Source: Earliella scabrosa (taxonomy: Eukaryota; Basidiomycota; Agaricomycetes; Polyporales; Polyporaceae). Taken from it: a stretch of DNA of 64,000 bases. Position numbers and translations under genes: made by a program. The stretch is taken from positions 4,836,001 to 4,900,000 of the forward strand of contig JABYQQ010000001.1 of assembly GCA_022605405.1 (NCBI GenBank), in the 5' to 3' direction. How positions within the stretch are numbered: position 1 is the stretch's first letter; the number at the start of each line of letters is the position of its first letter. Of this stretch, positions 48,802 to 60,911 are shown piece by piece. The notes below the pieces were generated by a model, which saw only the letters and a program-made list of their open reading frames with translations, was not told where the DNA came from and ran no database searches.

Positions 48802-50252
48802 ATGCTCAGCCTCGCAACTTCCGCTCTGCTTGCGGCTCTCGCACCGCGCGTACTTGGCGCGCCTTTCACCCCTTCTGGCGGCCTCGGCACAAACTCCACA
48901 CCTCCCGTATACCAACCTCTCAGTGACTTCGATCGCCAGTCGTTGGTGAGTCACCGATACTGGCCCTCGTCATCTCTCCAAATCATACTCACCGTCGCAC
49001 AGAGTTTGGCACTCTACCAAGAGTGGATAGAGCTCGACCTCTTCCACAACGGACTGGCCAAGTTCTCCGTCGACGACTTCGAGGCAGCGGGCTTGGGCGC
49101 AGAGGATCGCTTCCTGATTGAGTTTATGGCCAACCAGGAGGTCGGCCACGCCAATCTCATCACTAACATCTTGGGCCGTAAGTTCACTCAACGTCGATCC
49201 GGTCCGCCATGCTAATGTCAGCGCACAGCGGACTCTGCTCCGAAGCAGTGCAACTACACCTATCCATATGAAAGCGTCCGCGACTTCGTCGACTTCTGCC
49301 AGAAGGTAAGCACCTCCCCTGTGAAATCTTTCAGGACGTCGCTGACAGGATTGCCCCAAGCTCACGCGCTTCGGCGAGTCCGGCGTATACGGATTCCTCG
49401 AGCACCTCGACTCCCGAGCGTCAGCAAACCTGCTGCTCGAGTCCATCGCCACGGAAGGGCGCCAGCAGATGATTTTCCGTCAGTTCGAAGGTCTCTTCCC
49501 GATGCCTGTACGTCGCAAACGTTGTCAGCTAGTGCACCCGCACTCATAGGCTTGTCCCCCCCTTCAGGTTTACTTCATCCCAGGTATCACACAAAGCATG
49601 GCATGGACGCTGTTGGCACCCTACATAACCTCATGCCCCGAGAATAACACCTATCTCGAGTGGCAGAACTTCCCCGCTCTCACCATCACGGTACGTTTTC
49701 AGTCTTCCAGCTGCATCAGCAACGAGCTGACGGCAAACAGAACAACCCCAACGCGTCCGCGCTTACCGACAGCAATGGCCCCGCCATCACGCACAACCGC
49801 ACGACGCCGCTCTCGCAGCCCGGCTACACGCTGAACCTGACCTGGGAAGACCCCGGTAAGCAAGTCGGTCCCGATGGCAACTATACCACGTCGACGTCCG
49901 CCGGCGAGGGCAAGGTACGTCCCTGCTGTCGTATCTCGATTCGCGTGCAAGAACAATATGCTGACGGCTCACTCTCCGCCCGGCAGTACGTCGCCTGGAT
50001 CTCGCAGCTCAACACCACGTACTCGGACCTCACCGTGACGGGGAACAACTCGGGCTCGACCGTCCAGCCGAATGAGTCCTTCATCAATGGCACAATGTAC
50101 GTGCACGCCCACATGCTTCTTTGTATTTCTGACGTTGATGGCTTCGCAGCTTCATCATGATCACGGACGACAACCCGGTCATCACGCCGTTCAACGTCTC
50201 GATGCTGAACGAGCACATCGTGGCCGGGCCGGCCATCTACCAGTCTGGTTGA
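48802..50252 (+). CDS. rds1: Secreted ferritin-like (Rds1-type) stress protein
   Basis: Seven or eight exons, about 380 residues. A signal peptide (MLSLATSALLAALAPRVLGA) precedes FTPSGGLGTNSTPPVYQPLS and SLALYQEWIELDLFHNGLAK. The ferritin_2 four-helix bundle follows: RFLIEFMANQEVGHANLITN with the E..GH pair, YESVRDFVDFCQK, LTRFGESGVYGFLEHLDSRA and LLLESIATEGRQQMIFRQFE with the E..RQQ pair. The C-terminal half is beta-rich (YFIPGITQSMAWTLLAPYIT, TPLSQPGYTLNLTWEDPGK) with several N-glycosylation sequons and ends AGPAIYQSG. Homologues are starvation- or stress-induced surface proteins; the biochemical activity is not established. Confidence 0.9.
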
Positions 50253-50578
50253 AGGACTCGGAGGAGGTGGTACTGAAAATGACATTGACGCTGTAACGAC
50301 ACATGTACAATTTACCCTGTATTTCACCGTCGAGGTTTCCAGCCCTGTACCGGACTAAGTGAGAACCACCATATTCAATGGCGCACCCCTTCGTTGTCGG
50401 TTAAGCATCACTTCTCTCCGCTTGATTTCAACTATCCAATCTGGACAATGGACCTGAGCCAGTGATACCGTTACGCCATGTATGCCTTGCCTGGGCCTGT
50501 AATCGATAGCCCAACACATGTTCTACAGTTCCGTTTCTACACTCATATGCATTCTGTCTAATTCGCGGCCCAAAGCCC
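50253..50578. other. Convergent 3' flank
   Basis: 326 bp between the stop codons of the rds1-like gene and the phosphorylase gene. No gene. Confidence 0.55.
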
Positions 50579-52138
50579 TCACTCCTGCTCCCCCACACGA
50601 TCATCCGCAACCCGATGCGCCTCCGCCTCCGCCTCAAACCCGCCCTCCAGCCCAACGCCCCTCAAAATCCTCCCCACACCCTCCTCCCTGACAGCCCCCA
50701 ACTCGCGCTCGCTCTTCACCAGCAGCATCCCCGCAAACCCCAGCGCGTTCACGCTCAGCCGCTCGCCCGTGCCCGCCAAGACGTGCGTCTCCGCCCGCCG
50801 GGGCACGACGTGGACGTGCTCGAGCGTGAGCACGACGTTGTACGACGGCGCGCCGGACGGGTAGGACGCGTCGTGCCGGACCGTCTGAATCGCGAGGTCG
50901 AGCAGGGAGAGGAAGGCGTCTGCGAGCGCGCGCTCGAGCTCGTCGGGAGAGGCGGAGGGCAGGGAAGAGGGGAGCCGGCGGACGTGGTTCGCGTAGGGGA
51001 GCGTGGTGAGGCTGAAGGGCTGGCCTGCGGATGAGAAGGGCGCGTGAGCGCGCGGGGCTCGGTGAGGTTCGGTATATGCGTGAGAGAGAGAGGGGACGCA
51101 CCCTCTTTCTCGACCTTTGTCGCGCGCGCGAGCTTCTCGATCGGCGGGCCCTGTTCGTCGTCGAGGGGGAGGAGCTGGACGTGCTTGTGCGGCTGGCTGG
51201 CGCCGCTCAGGTCACCGCCTGTGGTCCGGCGGTCAGTCACGATCCATGGTACGAGACGTACCGCGAGACGCACAGTTGTAGAAGGCGAAGAACCGCCGGC
51301 CAGCCTTCTTGGCGGCGCGCAGGAACAGGTAGACTTGCACCAGGTCTGCAGGCAGCAAGGGCGACGTTTGCGACTGGAACTCTGCACTCGGTCAGTCCCC
51401 GGGCCACGTACACAGGACAGACAGCAAGCAGGGCGGACCTTTCGTCACGAGCAGAAAATGGTGCGGGACAACCGAGAACTTGTTGAACTGTCCAGTGTCG
51501 ACCGCAGCCGTGCATAGTCATGGCAATCCAGTGCGTCGCGGATTTCATCAGGATGAAACGCAAGGCGGTTGAAATGGCAATGACAGACGGCGGTCGCACA
51601 GAGCCCGTCAGCTCCCAATCCCGCGCAGAGCACACAGACAGCGCGCGCACCAACACCACGTACTCGTGTCCCTCGAACTCGTCGCGCACCTCCCCAAGCA
51701 GCAGATTCGGCACGTACGGCGGCGCGAACGGGTCCGGCCGCTTCTTCTCCTGTTCCTGCGCGGTCGGCGCGCCCGCGCTGAAGTCGGGCGTCGGGAGGGG
51801 CGGCTTGCTCTGCAGCGCGGGGCACAGCCGGATCTCGAACTGCGCGTCGGGCGGCCGTGGTTCATAGTGGGCGGGTCGGTGGTGGATGGAGGCGTGTATG
51901 AAGCGACATCATCGCCCGGTAGCCATTTTGAGGGAGATGCACGAAGGGGCGGTCCGGGGAAGCACGATCGGCGTTCATGAGGAGGGAAAGAGCGCTGCTA
52001 AATGTGTGCGGGGCTCACCTCGACGTCGTTCTCTACATGCTTGTGCACCGTGGACGGGAAGAAGTAGAGGTCTCCGGCCTGTTGCGCCCTGTCGAACGCC
52101 TCCGGCAGCCTCGCGATGATGTCTTCGTGTGTCGCCAT
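50579..52138 (-). CDS. APA2: ATP adenylyltransferase / Ap4A phosphorylase (Apa1/Apa2 type)
   Basis: About seven exons, about 340 residues. It starts MATHEDIIARLPEAFDRAQQ and continues YFFPSTVHKHVEND, FEIRLCPALQSKPP, KKRPDPFAPPYVPNLLLGEV and the core FNKFSVVPHHFLLVTK. EFQSQTSPLLPADLVQVYLF and RRFFAFYNC precede the active-site motif GASQPHKHVQLLPL, the HIT-superfamily His cluster. The C-terminal ATP adenylyltransferase domain follows: LPYANHVRRLP, SYNVVLTLEHVHVVPRR, then SVNALGFAGMLLVKSERELG. It cleaves diadenosine tetraphosphate with phosphate to ADP and ATP. The symbol denotes the family, not a proven orthologue. Confidence 0.9.
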
Positions 52139-53103
52139 CCCAGACCGGCGCGTGTGCGCTGAGGCAAGAGTACTAGTAATGTCGCTTGCGAGAGACGAAA
52201 ACGAGGAAGAAGCAAACTTGAGCTTGAAGCCTGGGGCAGAGCAGGAATGCGGGCGGAGGTATGCGGGCGTACTTGTGAACGTTGCTACTGTCGACCGGCG
52301 GCGGAGGGTGAGAGTTGTTCGCCCGGGGCTAGTAGACGCAGCGCAACACGAGAGGGGTGTGGGGCCTGTCGAGAGACGTGTTTTACGCAGGTGCAGGAGC
52401 GCGGACGCGGAGGAGATGGAAGATCGACCAATGAATGGCATGTCCTCACGCAATTGCAGCTCGCGCGCCAGAACGATGCAGAAGCCCAAGCCTGAGCCTC
52501 ACGATGTGGACCGCGCTCACCATCGCAGCAACTCGACGCAGCACCTCGCGCCTTCCTCAGTGCTCACCTATTGACGAGCAGGCGTTCATTGAAGCTACAA
52601 TGCCGCACGATCGGAAGTGAGATGAAGTTCAAAGCAACAACACATGTCGTGTATTAGCCAGCAGTCGACAGTGCACGGTCCCGGTGCGTGTGCAACGGTG
52701 TACAGGCGAGCGGCGCGCGTTCAATTGCTAATACAACAAAACAATAGATGGCAGCATAGGAGCGTTCACAAATGTCCAAGAACGGGGATGGATACTCGTA
52801 GCACACTCGCGTAGCTCAACTCGCCGCCGCCGCGGCAGTCGGCCTCTCGGGTCCCGGCTTTCCCGGGTGGGGGAGGATCAGGCGGGGCGGGACGCGATGG
52901 GGGGTTTAGCTGGGCATGCAAGTTGGGAAAGCAATGAACGACAAAACAAGAAAGACAGGCGGAAGGCGGAGTGGGGGTGGAGGAGGTGGAAGGGGGGGTC
53001 GAGCGGGGTGGAAGGGGGAGGGAGGCGAGAACGGCGAGATGGACCAGTCCATCTGCCGGCAGTCTACATGTTCTCCCCGTACCGTACCAGGAGCAGCGAA
53101 CGC
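52139..53103. other. Intergenic region with a dense G-run tract
   Basis: No gene recognised in 965 bp. At about 52970-53030 the plus strand carries many closely spaced G-runs of 3-7, a strong G-quadruplex candidate just downstream of the stop codon of the minus-strand membrane-protein gene. Confidence 0.5.
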
Positions 53104-53803
53104 TCAGGCTTTTCCGCCCCGCCCCTTGTTGTCCTTCGCCTCTGGCATAGCCTCCCCATTGAGCTGCGCCCGCGTGTAGCACAGCGCAGCTATGAAGGAG
53201 TATATTGCCCCGTTGGTTCCCTGCGTGGTATCGCGCGGGGTCAGTACATGTACACGGGCATGGAGGCCAGCAGGAGTGTGCGCACCTGGTAGAATAGGTT
53301 CGCAAAGAATGTCAGCAGCAGGAGAAGGACTATTCGGATCGGGAAGCTCCGATGGATAGCCGTGTTCTTCAGGAATGGCGCGGGGTAGTCGAGCGCGAGG
53401 AGAACGAACCCAAACAGCATTGTGAGGATCTGGGCGATGGGGGCCTTGACGACGATGGACACGAAGATGCTGTCGCTCGCGGCGGGTCTGGGACGGGCGC
53501 GCTTAGTACGGCAGTTCGAGGCCGTGATGAACGCCGCCGCTCGATGGGAGGCAACGGCGGCGGCGGCATGGGACAACACTCACTGCACACCACCTGGGGT
53601 ACGGATGATACCGTTCACGAAGTCCCAGAAGAACTTGCGGTAGTATATGCCCCAGAATCCCGACCAAATGGAGTCTTCAGAGGGGAAGAAGGGCGGGTGA
53701 GCGTCCGGACGATATGGGCCGTGGCTGATGACTGGAGGCACTCACAGACGGTGGCCGTGAGGGAGACGTAGCGAGCGTATTCGTGCCACACGAGGTTTCC
53801 CAT
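53104..53803 (-). CDS. Small conserved fungal multi-pass membrane protein
   Basis: Four exons, about 155 residues. It starts MGNLVWHEYARYVSLTATVY and continues SIWSGFWGIYYRKFFWDFV, NGIIRTPGGVQ, AASDSIFVSIVVKAPIAQIL, TMLFGFVLLALDYPAPFLKN, IRIVLLLLLTFFANLFYQ and GTNGAIYSFIAALCYTRAQ. It ends in a hydrophilic Gly/Lys tail. Three to four membrane helices are visible and no cleavable signal peptide. I recall closely similar uncharacterised proteins across basidiomycetes; function is unknown. Confidence 0.8.
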
Positions 53804-55379
53804 TGTGGATGCGTTAGAGGGGCGAGCTGATGAAAGGAAGGGCTTGCTGAAGAAGAGCTGAGACTACGACCAGGACTGGCCCAGGGAACTTTGAAAAACG
53901 GCGAGGAGGAGCGCTGCTCTGTTCTGGGGGAACTAAGAACAAGATGCACGGACTAAGGTGGCAGAGGTGAGGTAGAGCCGGTGGTCCAGCGAGCGCAGCT
54001 CGACAAAGGAGAAAGAGACTGTGGAAAGGAGGAAAGGAAGACGGAGAGAAATGAACCCAGCGTTGGCCCACAACGCCTCCTCCCCCGTCCTGATTGATAT
54101 AACGCCGTGACAGGTCACCTTCCCACTGCCTTCCGTAACCAAGGCACATCTCTGTCACGCCTCCCCCGCCGCCCATCCGTCCTACTCGATCTCCCGTCCA
54201 TCATCTCCCCATGCACCTCTCGGTCGTGCCCGATGCACCTCCCATCTCTCCTCCGAACTGATTGAGCCACTCCTCCAGTCCCAATGGCTCCCCATTCTGA
54301 GTCCGGGCGATGGCCGACGAGCCCGAGGCGCGTGTGTCACAGTGTGACAGCCGACGATGCCTCTCCTCCGAAATGATCAAGTCCGGCCTCGTTGATGCCC
54401 GAGGTCGGCGCGCCCACTGAGCGCATGAGAAACGGAGATGCAGCATCCAAGATAGCACAGCCGTCCAGGGGCGAGTCGCAGAACACCCAATTGACACGCG
54501 AGGTGGAGCTCCGGCTCGTCCTCCAAACATCCTGCGAGATGCGGGGAAAGCCATTCGAGGCTATTTGTGCACCCTCCGCGCACCGTCTCGCGTTGGCAAC
54601 GTTCGGAATACACCTGCGAGTGCGCGCCGGACGCCGTAGAGACCGTTCACAGAAACGTTAGCGACTGTTGGAGACTGGGCGCGATCCAGAGCCCAGCTCA
54701 CACGTCCCGAATGATGCATGCCAACAGCGCGGTCCCATCCGTTCAGATTTAGAAATAACCAGCAGTTCGGGAGCCTGGCCCGGCCCCCGCATGGCTGCCA
54801 CGTGGCGGTGTCTGCGGTGTACACGGCCAGCACGGATTTTGGGTGAATCTGAAGTTTGGGAGAAAATAGGGATCCTTAAGACGAGATTCCTTGAGACAAC
54901 TCTAAGAAATTGGTCGGCTGCGAACCGGCCCACAACCGAGTATTGAACCGAGATTTCAATCAATCGGCGCCGATGAGCTTACAGTTCGTCTTAAGATGCG
55001 GACGGCGCCGGCTCCCGAAAAGCCTCATGCCGAAGTCTTGTCTGGAACAGGCGCCAGGCCATCAGCGGCCATCCACGGCAAGTCACATGAGTGGCTCCCA
55101 CGGTTCGTGCAGCTTGTGGGCGGGCCAGCGCTGTGCGGGACTTTGTCGTCTTCTCCCATCTCCTCCCATCTCCTGGCACCAACCCCTCCCTGTGGGCTGG
55201 CTTTCTCATGGCTTTCTTTGCGCTTTCTCCTCTCCTGTGGTACTCCCTCTGGTCTCTGCTATGCTCTTCCTTGTTTCTCTCTTCCTTGTTTCTCACTGTT
55301 GGAATGCTGATCGCTGTGCTCACGATGCCACGTCACTCACTGTTATGAGACTTGCAGCGGTGCCGACTCCCGGAAGTCC
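53804..55379. other. 1.6-kb gene-poor region
   Basis: Short frames only. Plus-strand sequence at 55140-55310 is strongly CT-rich, like pyrimidine tracts near fungal transcription starts, and leads into the candidate spliced transcript at 55380. Confidence 0.45.
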
Positions 55380-55587
55380 ATGACGACTCAACCAGGTGAG
55401 CCTGATATACAAGAAGGGCCCCACACTTGATTGACTAACCGCCTCATGCCTGCGCAGACCGTCTGAATGGGGTTGGGTGTCGTCGGGTGGAGGATGCTCA
55501 TAGGTTAGTGCCTCCAGGCTCTCGCGTCTGTGTGCAGTGAGGCTGACCCCGCCTTCGTCCCCTTGTAGCTTCTCCTGTTTACGGTGA
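55380..55587 (+). other. Candidate short spliced transcript with a 26-codon frame
   Basis: Well-formed splice sites occur in series: donor CAG|GTGAGC at 55396, branch-like GACTAAC, acceptor GCAG ending at 55457; donor AG|GTTAGT at 55504, acceptor TGTAG ending at 55568. Joining the exons gives an ATG frame of 26 codons ending TGA at 55587 (MTTQPDRLNG ... SFSCLR). No homology is recognised. It could be a small protein gene, a long non-coding RNA or chance. Confidence 0.25.
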
Positions 55588-56026
55588 GTTTACCGTACGG
55601 CCTTTCCAACCCACCAATAATGTTCTGTTTTCCCATTACTGTACCCCTTCCTTACGCCCATTTGACACCGCCCACCCCATCCCCCTTGCGCATCGAGTAG
55701 TAGCCATGTATTATTGTAGTTAGTAATGAATCTATGTGTTCATATCCATCTGCTGGATAGAAGCAAGCCAGGAGCAATGCACAAATGAGCGAGCGAGCGC
55801 CAGCGCGGCGTGCCAGGGCGCCGTGGGCCTGTGCGACAAATCCCTACCCAAAAAGGTATAGTGACCTTCGCCAATCGGAGATACATGTCAAGATTTTCTG
55901 AAGGAATTGCTACCTTAAGACGTGTTGGAGGGCGCAAAAGTGTGATACACTTAAGGTTCCCTTAGCGAATTCTCGGAGGTGAAATTTCTGAAGATCACCT
56001 TCAGAGTCCGTGCTGGCCGTGTATAA

Positions 56027-56630
56027 GGCTCTGTCCAGCAGCGACGAAATGACATTTCGTCGTGCTCCCGATCCAATCGATCAGCGCTTCACTGAGGTGC
56101 GTGACTCGGGCATTGTTGCCGGAGCTTCCGGAGTGACAGTGAGACGCCCGTACTTACACGACTGCGCACATCCTTTCCAACCATAGTAACCTACTAGCTA
56201 GAAACTGCTCGATAAGATCCGCTCTACTTGCTAGATAAGCCTGATTGTTTTTACTTGAAAGTAATCCGAAGTCTTTTTTGGCAGGTATAACTTGAGGCTT
56301 ATCCGAGTGCGTTCTAGTGCCAGTGACTCGGAAAGCCTCCGATGAGAACAGTGTAAGTATTTGACGTTGCAGTGCCTGCCATACTCACTGCAAGGTGCAG
56401 TTCTAACTATTGGATGTAGAGTCTTCCCATCCGATGCTGCATAAACGGACGTCTGGAAGGCTACTAAGTACCAATGCAACTCTTCCTCAGCCGTGGCGGA
56501 TGGCGCTGTATGTAGACGCCAGCGCTGTCACAGATCATCACGCACGTAGGCAATCAGTCACTCATCAGTCACAGGTCCGTGCTTCTCGGACCCACGACGA
56601 AAGGTCATTTCGTCGCTGCTGGACAGAGCC
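56027..56630. mobile_element. Harbinger-like MITE with nested palindromic termini
   Basis: Terminal inverted repeats of about 45 bp start GGCTCTGTCCAGCAGC at 56027 and, inverted, end at 56630. They match over the first 27 bases and differ at about four of the rest. TAA flanks both sides (56024-56026 and 56631-56633), a 3-bp duplication of the TWA type made by PIF/Harbinger transposases. Inside each arm, CGACGAAATG-A-CATTTCGTCG is a palindrome, perfect on the left and with one mismatch on the right. No ORF of note lies inside, so the element is non-autonomous. Confidence 0.8.
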
Positions 56631-57123
56631 TAAGTACTTACATATACTTAGCACTGCACGGAGACGTTCCGGACTGGACCGGAAGTATCATATGTTGCCT
56701 ATATGCAGATGTAAGTGGGTGGGTACATGCGTAGGGCAAGGGTGCTGATATTCATATCTCTATCCCAGAGTCAGAAAGGCATCACGATACTGGGACACTC
56801 GTTCTCTATGAACGAGACAGCTTCGACTCTCGAGTTTGGCGGGCAGGGGCGGCGACAGTGTCCAAATTTTGTTGATCAACGACATGGCCACGGGCCCACG
56901 ATTGAAATGGTGCTGAGAAATCACCGGATACAAACCGACAGGAACTCAACAAGACTGCTGCTGCGATTCATCGGATACAGTGAAATGGATACAGACGGAG
57001 ACATGGTCACAAGGATTCGGTTTGGAACATACAACTGCAACGTACACCTGAGCGAGCAAGAGAACGACATCGCGCGAGAGAGAACAAGACAGACAGGGTG
57101 CATGCGAGCAGCGGAAGAGGGAC

Positions 57124-60100
57124 TCAGTTGTCGTACTTCTTGTTCTGGGTGGCTTGGAGGAACTCCTCTTCGTCCCACCCGTAGTAATCCTTCAGCTTCT
57201 TCGCAAAGTCCTTCAACTTCATCGGGTGGATGGTCGGGTCCGGGTGAGCTAGAGAGCCCGTACGTGAGACAAGCCGCTTTCACAGGAAGGAAATCAAAAC
57301 ACGTACGCTTATGGAAGCTGATCGACTGCGTTGTGGACACCGTGTCAGTATTCTTCACACCACGATAATCCGACGAAACACTCACCCTATCCTTGGGGTC
57401 CGGCGGGTCGAACCGCACGCTGGACCCAGCAGTACCAGGATGGTACGTGAAACCCATGTCCTCCATAAGCTACTCGTGATCTCGTGAGCACCCGATCCAT
57501 CGCCCCCTACCACCACGCAAACGCACCTTCACGAACTTCTCCCATCGCATATCCGCAAGGCCCTGCTTCTTGTCCAGCGGCGTGCGCAAGAGCTGGTGCA
57601 TCAGCTCCGACGTGCGCCGGCTCAGACCCGCCCAGCGGCCCTGCTTGTCCTTCGCCGGCTCGTCCTCCGTGTCGCTCTCCTCCGCGTGCTTGTCCTTCCT
57701 CGAGAACGCGCTCCAGAAGCCCTTGCGCTTCTTCTCGGGAATCGCGTCCAAGTTCGCCTCCCCGCGCGTCTTCACCTTCGCCTTCCCGCCCGCGCGGCCC
57801 TCCGTCTGGAGATACTTGTGCGCCGACTGCGCCGTCTGCTCGGTCGGGAGCGGGAGAGATGTGGTCGACGCGAACGGAAGTGTCGTCGTTGAGCTGCTGA
57901 ACGACGATGCCCGCGGAGGGGTGGGCTTCGGCGCGGCCGACGCTTTGGTCTTCGTCTTTGGCGTCGCGGGGGGACTGGTAGGCTGAGCGCCCAGCGGCGG
58001 GCTCGCAGGTTCGGGAGGAGCGGATGACTCGGTGGCACTCATATTCTCCGTCGAGGCAGCGGGCTTCTTCTTCTTCTTGGGCTTCTTCTTTTTCTTCTTC
58101 GCTGCTGCGGAGGTTGCGTCCTCATCCTCGACTTCCTCGACGGTGGTCTGGTGAGGCTTCTGGGGCCCTGATGCCTTCGCAGGGGTCGGAGCGGGACCCG
58201 GCTTGGGGACAGTGCCGGACTTGCCGGGCATGGGAGTCTTCTTGTCCGCAAATGGTCGACGAGGCTGCGTGCGCGAGGTGGTCTGGATCGACGGGCTTGC
58301 CGAGAACATGCGCCCTGGACAGACGTTTATAGATCATGAAACATAGCATACAGTGAGCCACGCACCTCTCAACGAGCCAAGCAGCTTCAAGAACGGGTTG
58401 TCCTTTCGATCCTCAGCAAGCGCATCGAACTCCGGCGTCGGACCCTTCTTGTTGTAGAAGTCCGGCGATGCGACAGCAACGTCCATCGCTTCTCGGAGGA
58501 GTTCTCGGAGTGCATCTTCCTCTTCCTCGTCGTAGTCGTCATCGGACCCTACACTCTCCTCGTCGTCGTCGTCGACGTCGTAATCATCATCATCTTCCTC
58601 GTAGTCCGCCTCATCAGATGAGTCGGACACGGTCTGGAGAGAGGGCATGGAACCGTCACTCTCGTAGCCGTTGGTAATCGCGAGCGGTTTGCTCTTGCCA
58701 CCACCAGCCCTACCGCCCTTGCTCGACGAGAGGACATCGTCGTCATCCCCGCCCTTATTCTTGACCACGCCCACCGCGTGCCAGGAAGGTTTGATGTTGC
58801 GGATATCGTCGATCCCCCAGAGCTGATCAGGCGTCTTGCCGCAGACAGCTTCGTAGTTCTGCAGGAGCGTTAGCCGACGGCATAGAACGATTTGGACTGA
58901 CTGACGGTTTTGATATGTTGCCACATCTTGTCAAGCGCGATCTTGCTCTTGGCCTTCTCGATGGGGTAGACGAGATCGACGAAGGTGTTCCAGTGCTTTG
59001 ATGCCTCTTTGGACTCGATCTGAGCGTCTACCCAGTCCTCGTACTCCTCGGGCATCTTGCGCGGTTCCTTTATCCATGCCTCTCCTTCAGGACCATGCAG
59101 CACGCTTTCAAGCATCGACTGAAGATCGACGATACTCTGCGAAGACGTTGCATGGACAAGGTGTACCGCATATTAGATGAGATGACGCACCGAGAGATCA
59201 CCAACGGCGTCCCACACTGCTTGGGAGAAGTTCTTGCGATCCTTGGGCGATTCTTCCATCGACCTTCCGAGTAGCTGGTACAGGATCAACTTCGGTATGG
59301 GCGACGACGGTAGACATAGCTCGACGATGATCGAATCCAAGAACGACTTGTGCACAGCCTTGAGGGCGCCCCAATCGAACTCGTACTCCTCTTCCTTCGT
59401 CTCGGGGTCTACGGTTGTCTTGAAGTATTGGGCATAGTGCTCTGTGACGGCTTTAGCGAGTCCGCGCGCCGTGGCGATGTCGATACTCACTGCTGGCCGA
59501 GGCGAGGATGGCGAAGTTGGCTTGTCCGGCTTGAACGAGCACATTTACAGTGTCGTATAATACCAAGAAGCGCGTTCTGAGCGCGGGGCTCGACTTCAGC
59601 TGCGCCTTGACCATTGTATCGTCGAGTCCTTCGTCGATCAGGTCCCGGATGATGTCACCGACGAGGCGCCAGCCGGACGCGAACATGTAGGTGTTGTGGA
59701 TGCTGCGTTCACAGTGTGAGTGAGTGGCATTCGGGACCCGAAGAACCATCATACTGGCTAGCGAGCATAGTCATGGTATATGCTTTCATCTTGACAGGAT
59801 CGCGGAGGTCACGTATCCGAAGTGGATTCATGTGGGAGACGACTTCAGTCTTCATTCGGTCAACGAAGAACTCCGGCTCATGGAGCGCGTTGAGCTCGTC
59901 GAGGTATGCTGTGGTGCACGGTAGAAAACCAAGTCCTCAGGACGCGACATAATGGAGGTACTAACCACTGAGTTGGGAATCTGCGATCTTGAGACATACG
60001 TCAAGCTTGAATGGCGCAGCAATCGCTTGCTTCATGAGATCCTCTACGCGCATCAAATTCACGGGGACCGTGTCGCGCGACGCGTCAATCAGGGCGTACC

Positions 60101-60349
60101 TGCGAGCAAATCAAGCTTCTCTCGTCCATACATCTTTGTGGCCAAGACGACCTCTCCAGTGCCCATCGCGCCATATTTGCCATTTCGCAAGACCAGAGCG
60201 CGGGCGGTAAGTGGCTTGTGGCCGTTCTCGTCGCGCTTGCGGTCGGGGTGTTGTTTCTTGACGACTTCTCGCGGCCCAACGGGCACGAGTGCGCGTGATT
60301 TAGATGGCTCTGCCTTGGGCCTGCTCGACGCCGCCGACTTGGGAGGCAT
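57124..60349 (-). CDS. Large conserved protein with C-terminal HicA-like domain
   Basis: About ten exons, roughly 870 residues, from MPPKSAASSRPKAEPSKSRA to FLQATQNKKYDN. The N-terminal half is alpha-helical with no signal peptide (YGAMGTGEVVLATKMYGREK, YLDELNALHEPEFFVDRMKT, FDWGALKAVHKSFLDSIIVE, WGIDDIRNIKPSWHAVG). An acidic Asp/Glu tract follows (about 58500-58610), then a Lys-rich Pro/Ser region. The last 85 residues read RWEKFVKLMEDMGFTYHPG, GSSVRFDPPDPKDR and ISFHKPHPDPTIHPMKLKDF. Their order of G-S, F-H, H-P and the final helix resembles the HicA/YcfA-like dsRBD fold. The domain assignment is from pattern memory. A TATA-like CTATAAGC lies about 70 bp upstream. Confidence 0.75.
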
Positions 60350-60911
60350 CGTGTACGCGAACAGCCGAGGGAAGGATGTGGATCGGGAACAAGATTCACG
60401 AGCCAAGTTGAGACCTGCTTATAGTGTCCCGGAAAGGAAAGCGTGCGCATCAAAAGGCAAAGGGCGCATCAATGCCGCCTTTGCCATGTGTTTCGAAATC
60501 TTTTCACCGCTTTCGCGCATCCTCCCCGCCCCGCCAACGCCCCGCCGTCGCTGCCCAGCCATCCCGCACAGCACGCTCCCACCTGCCCAATCACCGTCGC
60601 TGATGATCCACCGTCTCCGCATGCGCTCGCGGTTCCCAATTGGTCGCCCTCGGGACAGTCGATATGAAACCAGGAACACAGCCGGTGCGCCGGACGCGGC
60701 GATGCCGCATGTGTGATGTTGCCATCATCGCCCGTCGCGCAGCCCAAGGCGTTCATGCAGCCAAAGGGACGCGCTCGCGGTGCGCGACGCTCTTCGTGCG
60801 TCCTTGACCGCCCCCTTCGTTCTCCTCTCTTCTCCTTTCTCCATCGGGGCCGGCCCCCTTTCGCGCTTTCGTTTCTGTGTACTATCCTGCTGGGCTATTC
60901 GGTCGGCCTCG
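60350..60911. promoter_or_regulatory. Shared divergent promoter region
   Basis: 562 bp between opposite start codons. CTATAAGC at 60424-60417 serves the minus-strand gene. The plus-strand gene has no clear TATA but is preceded by CT-rich tracts at 60815-60845. Confidence 0.45.

Noticed and set aside
55970..56000. GGAGGTGAAATTTCTGAAGAT resembling a piece of 18S rRNA
   Set aside because: Similarity is short and flanking sequence does not match rRNA.
56715..57368. 217-codon plus-strand open frame
   Set aside because: Its second half is antisense to the HicA-domain gene exons, and the first half has no recognisable features.
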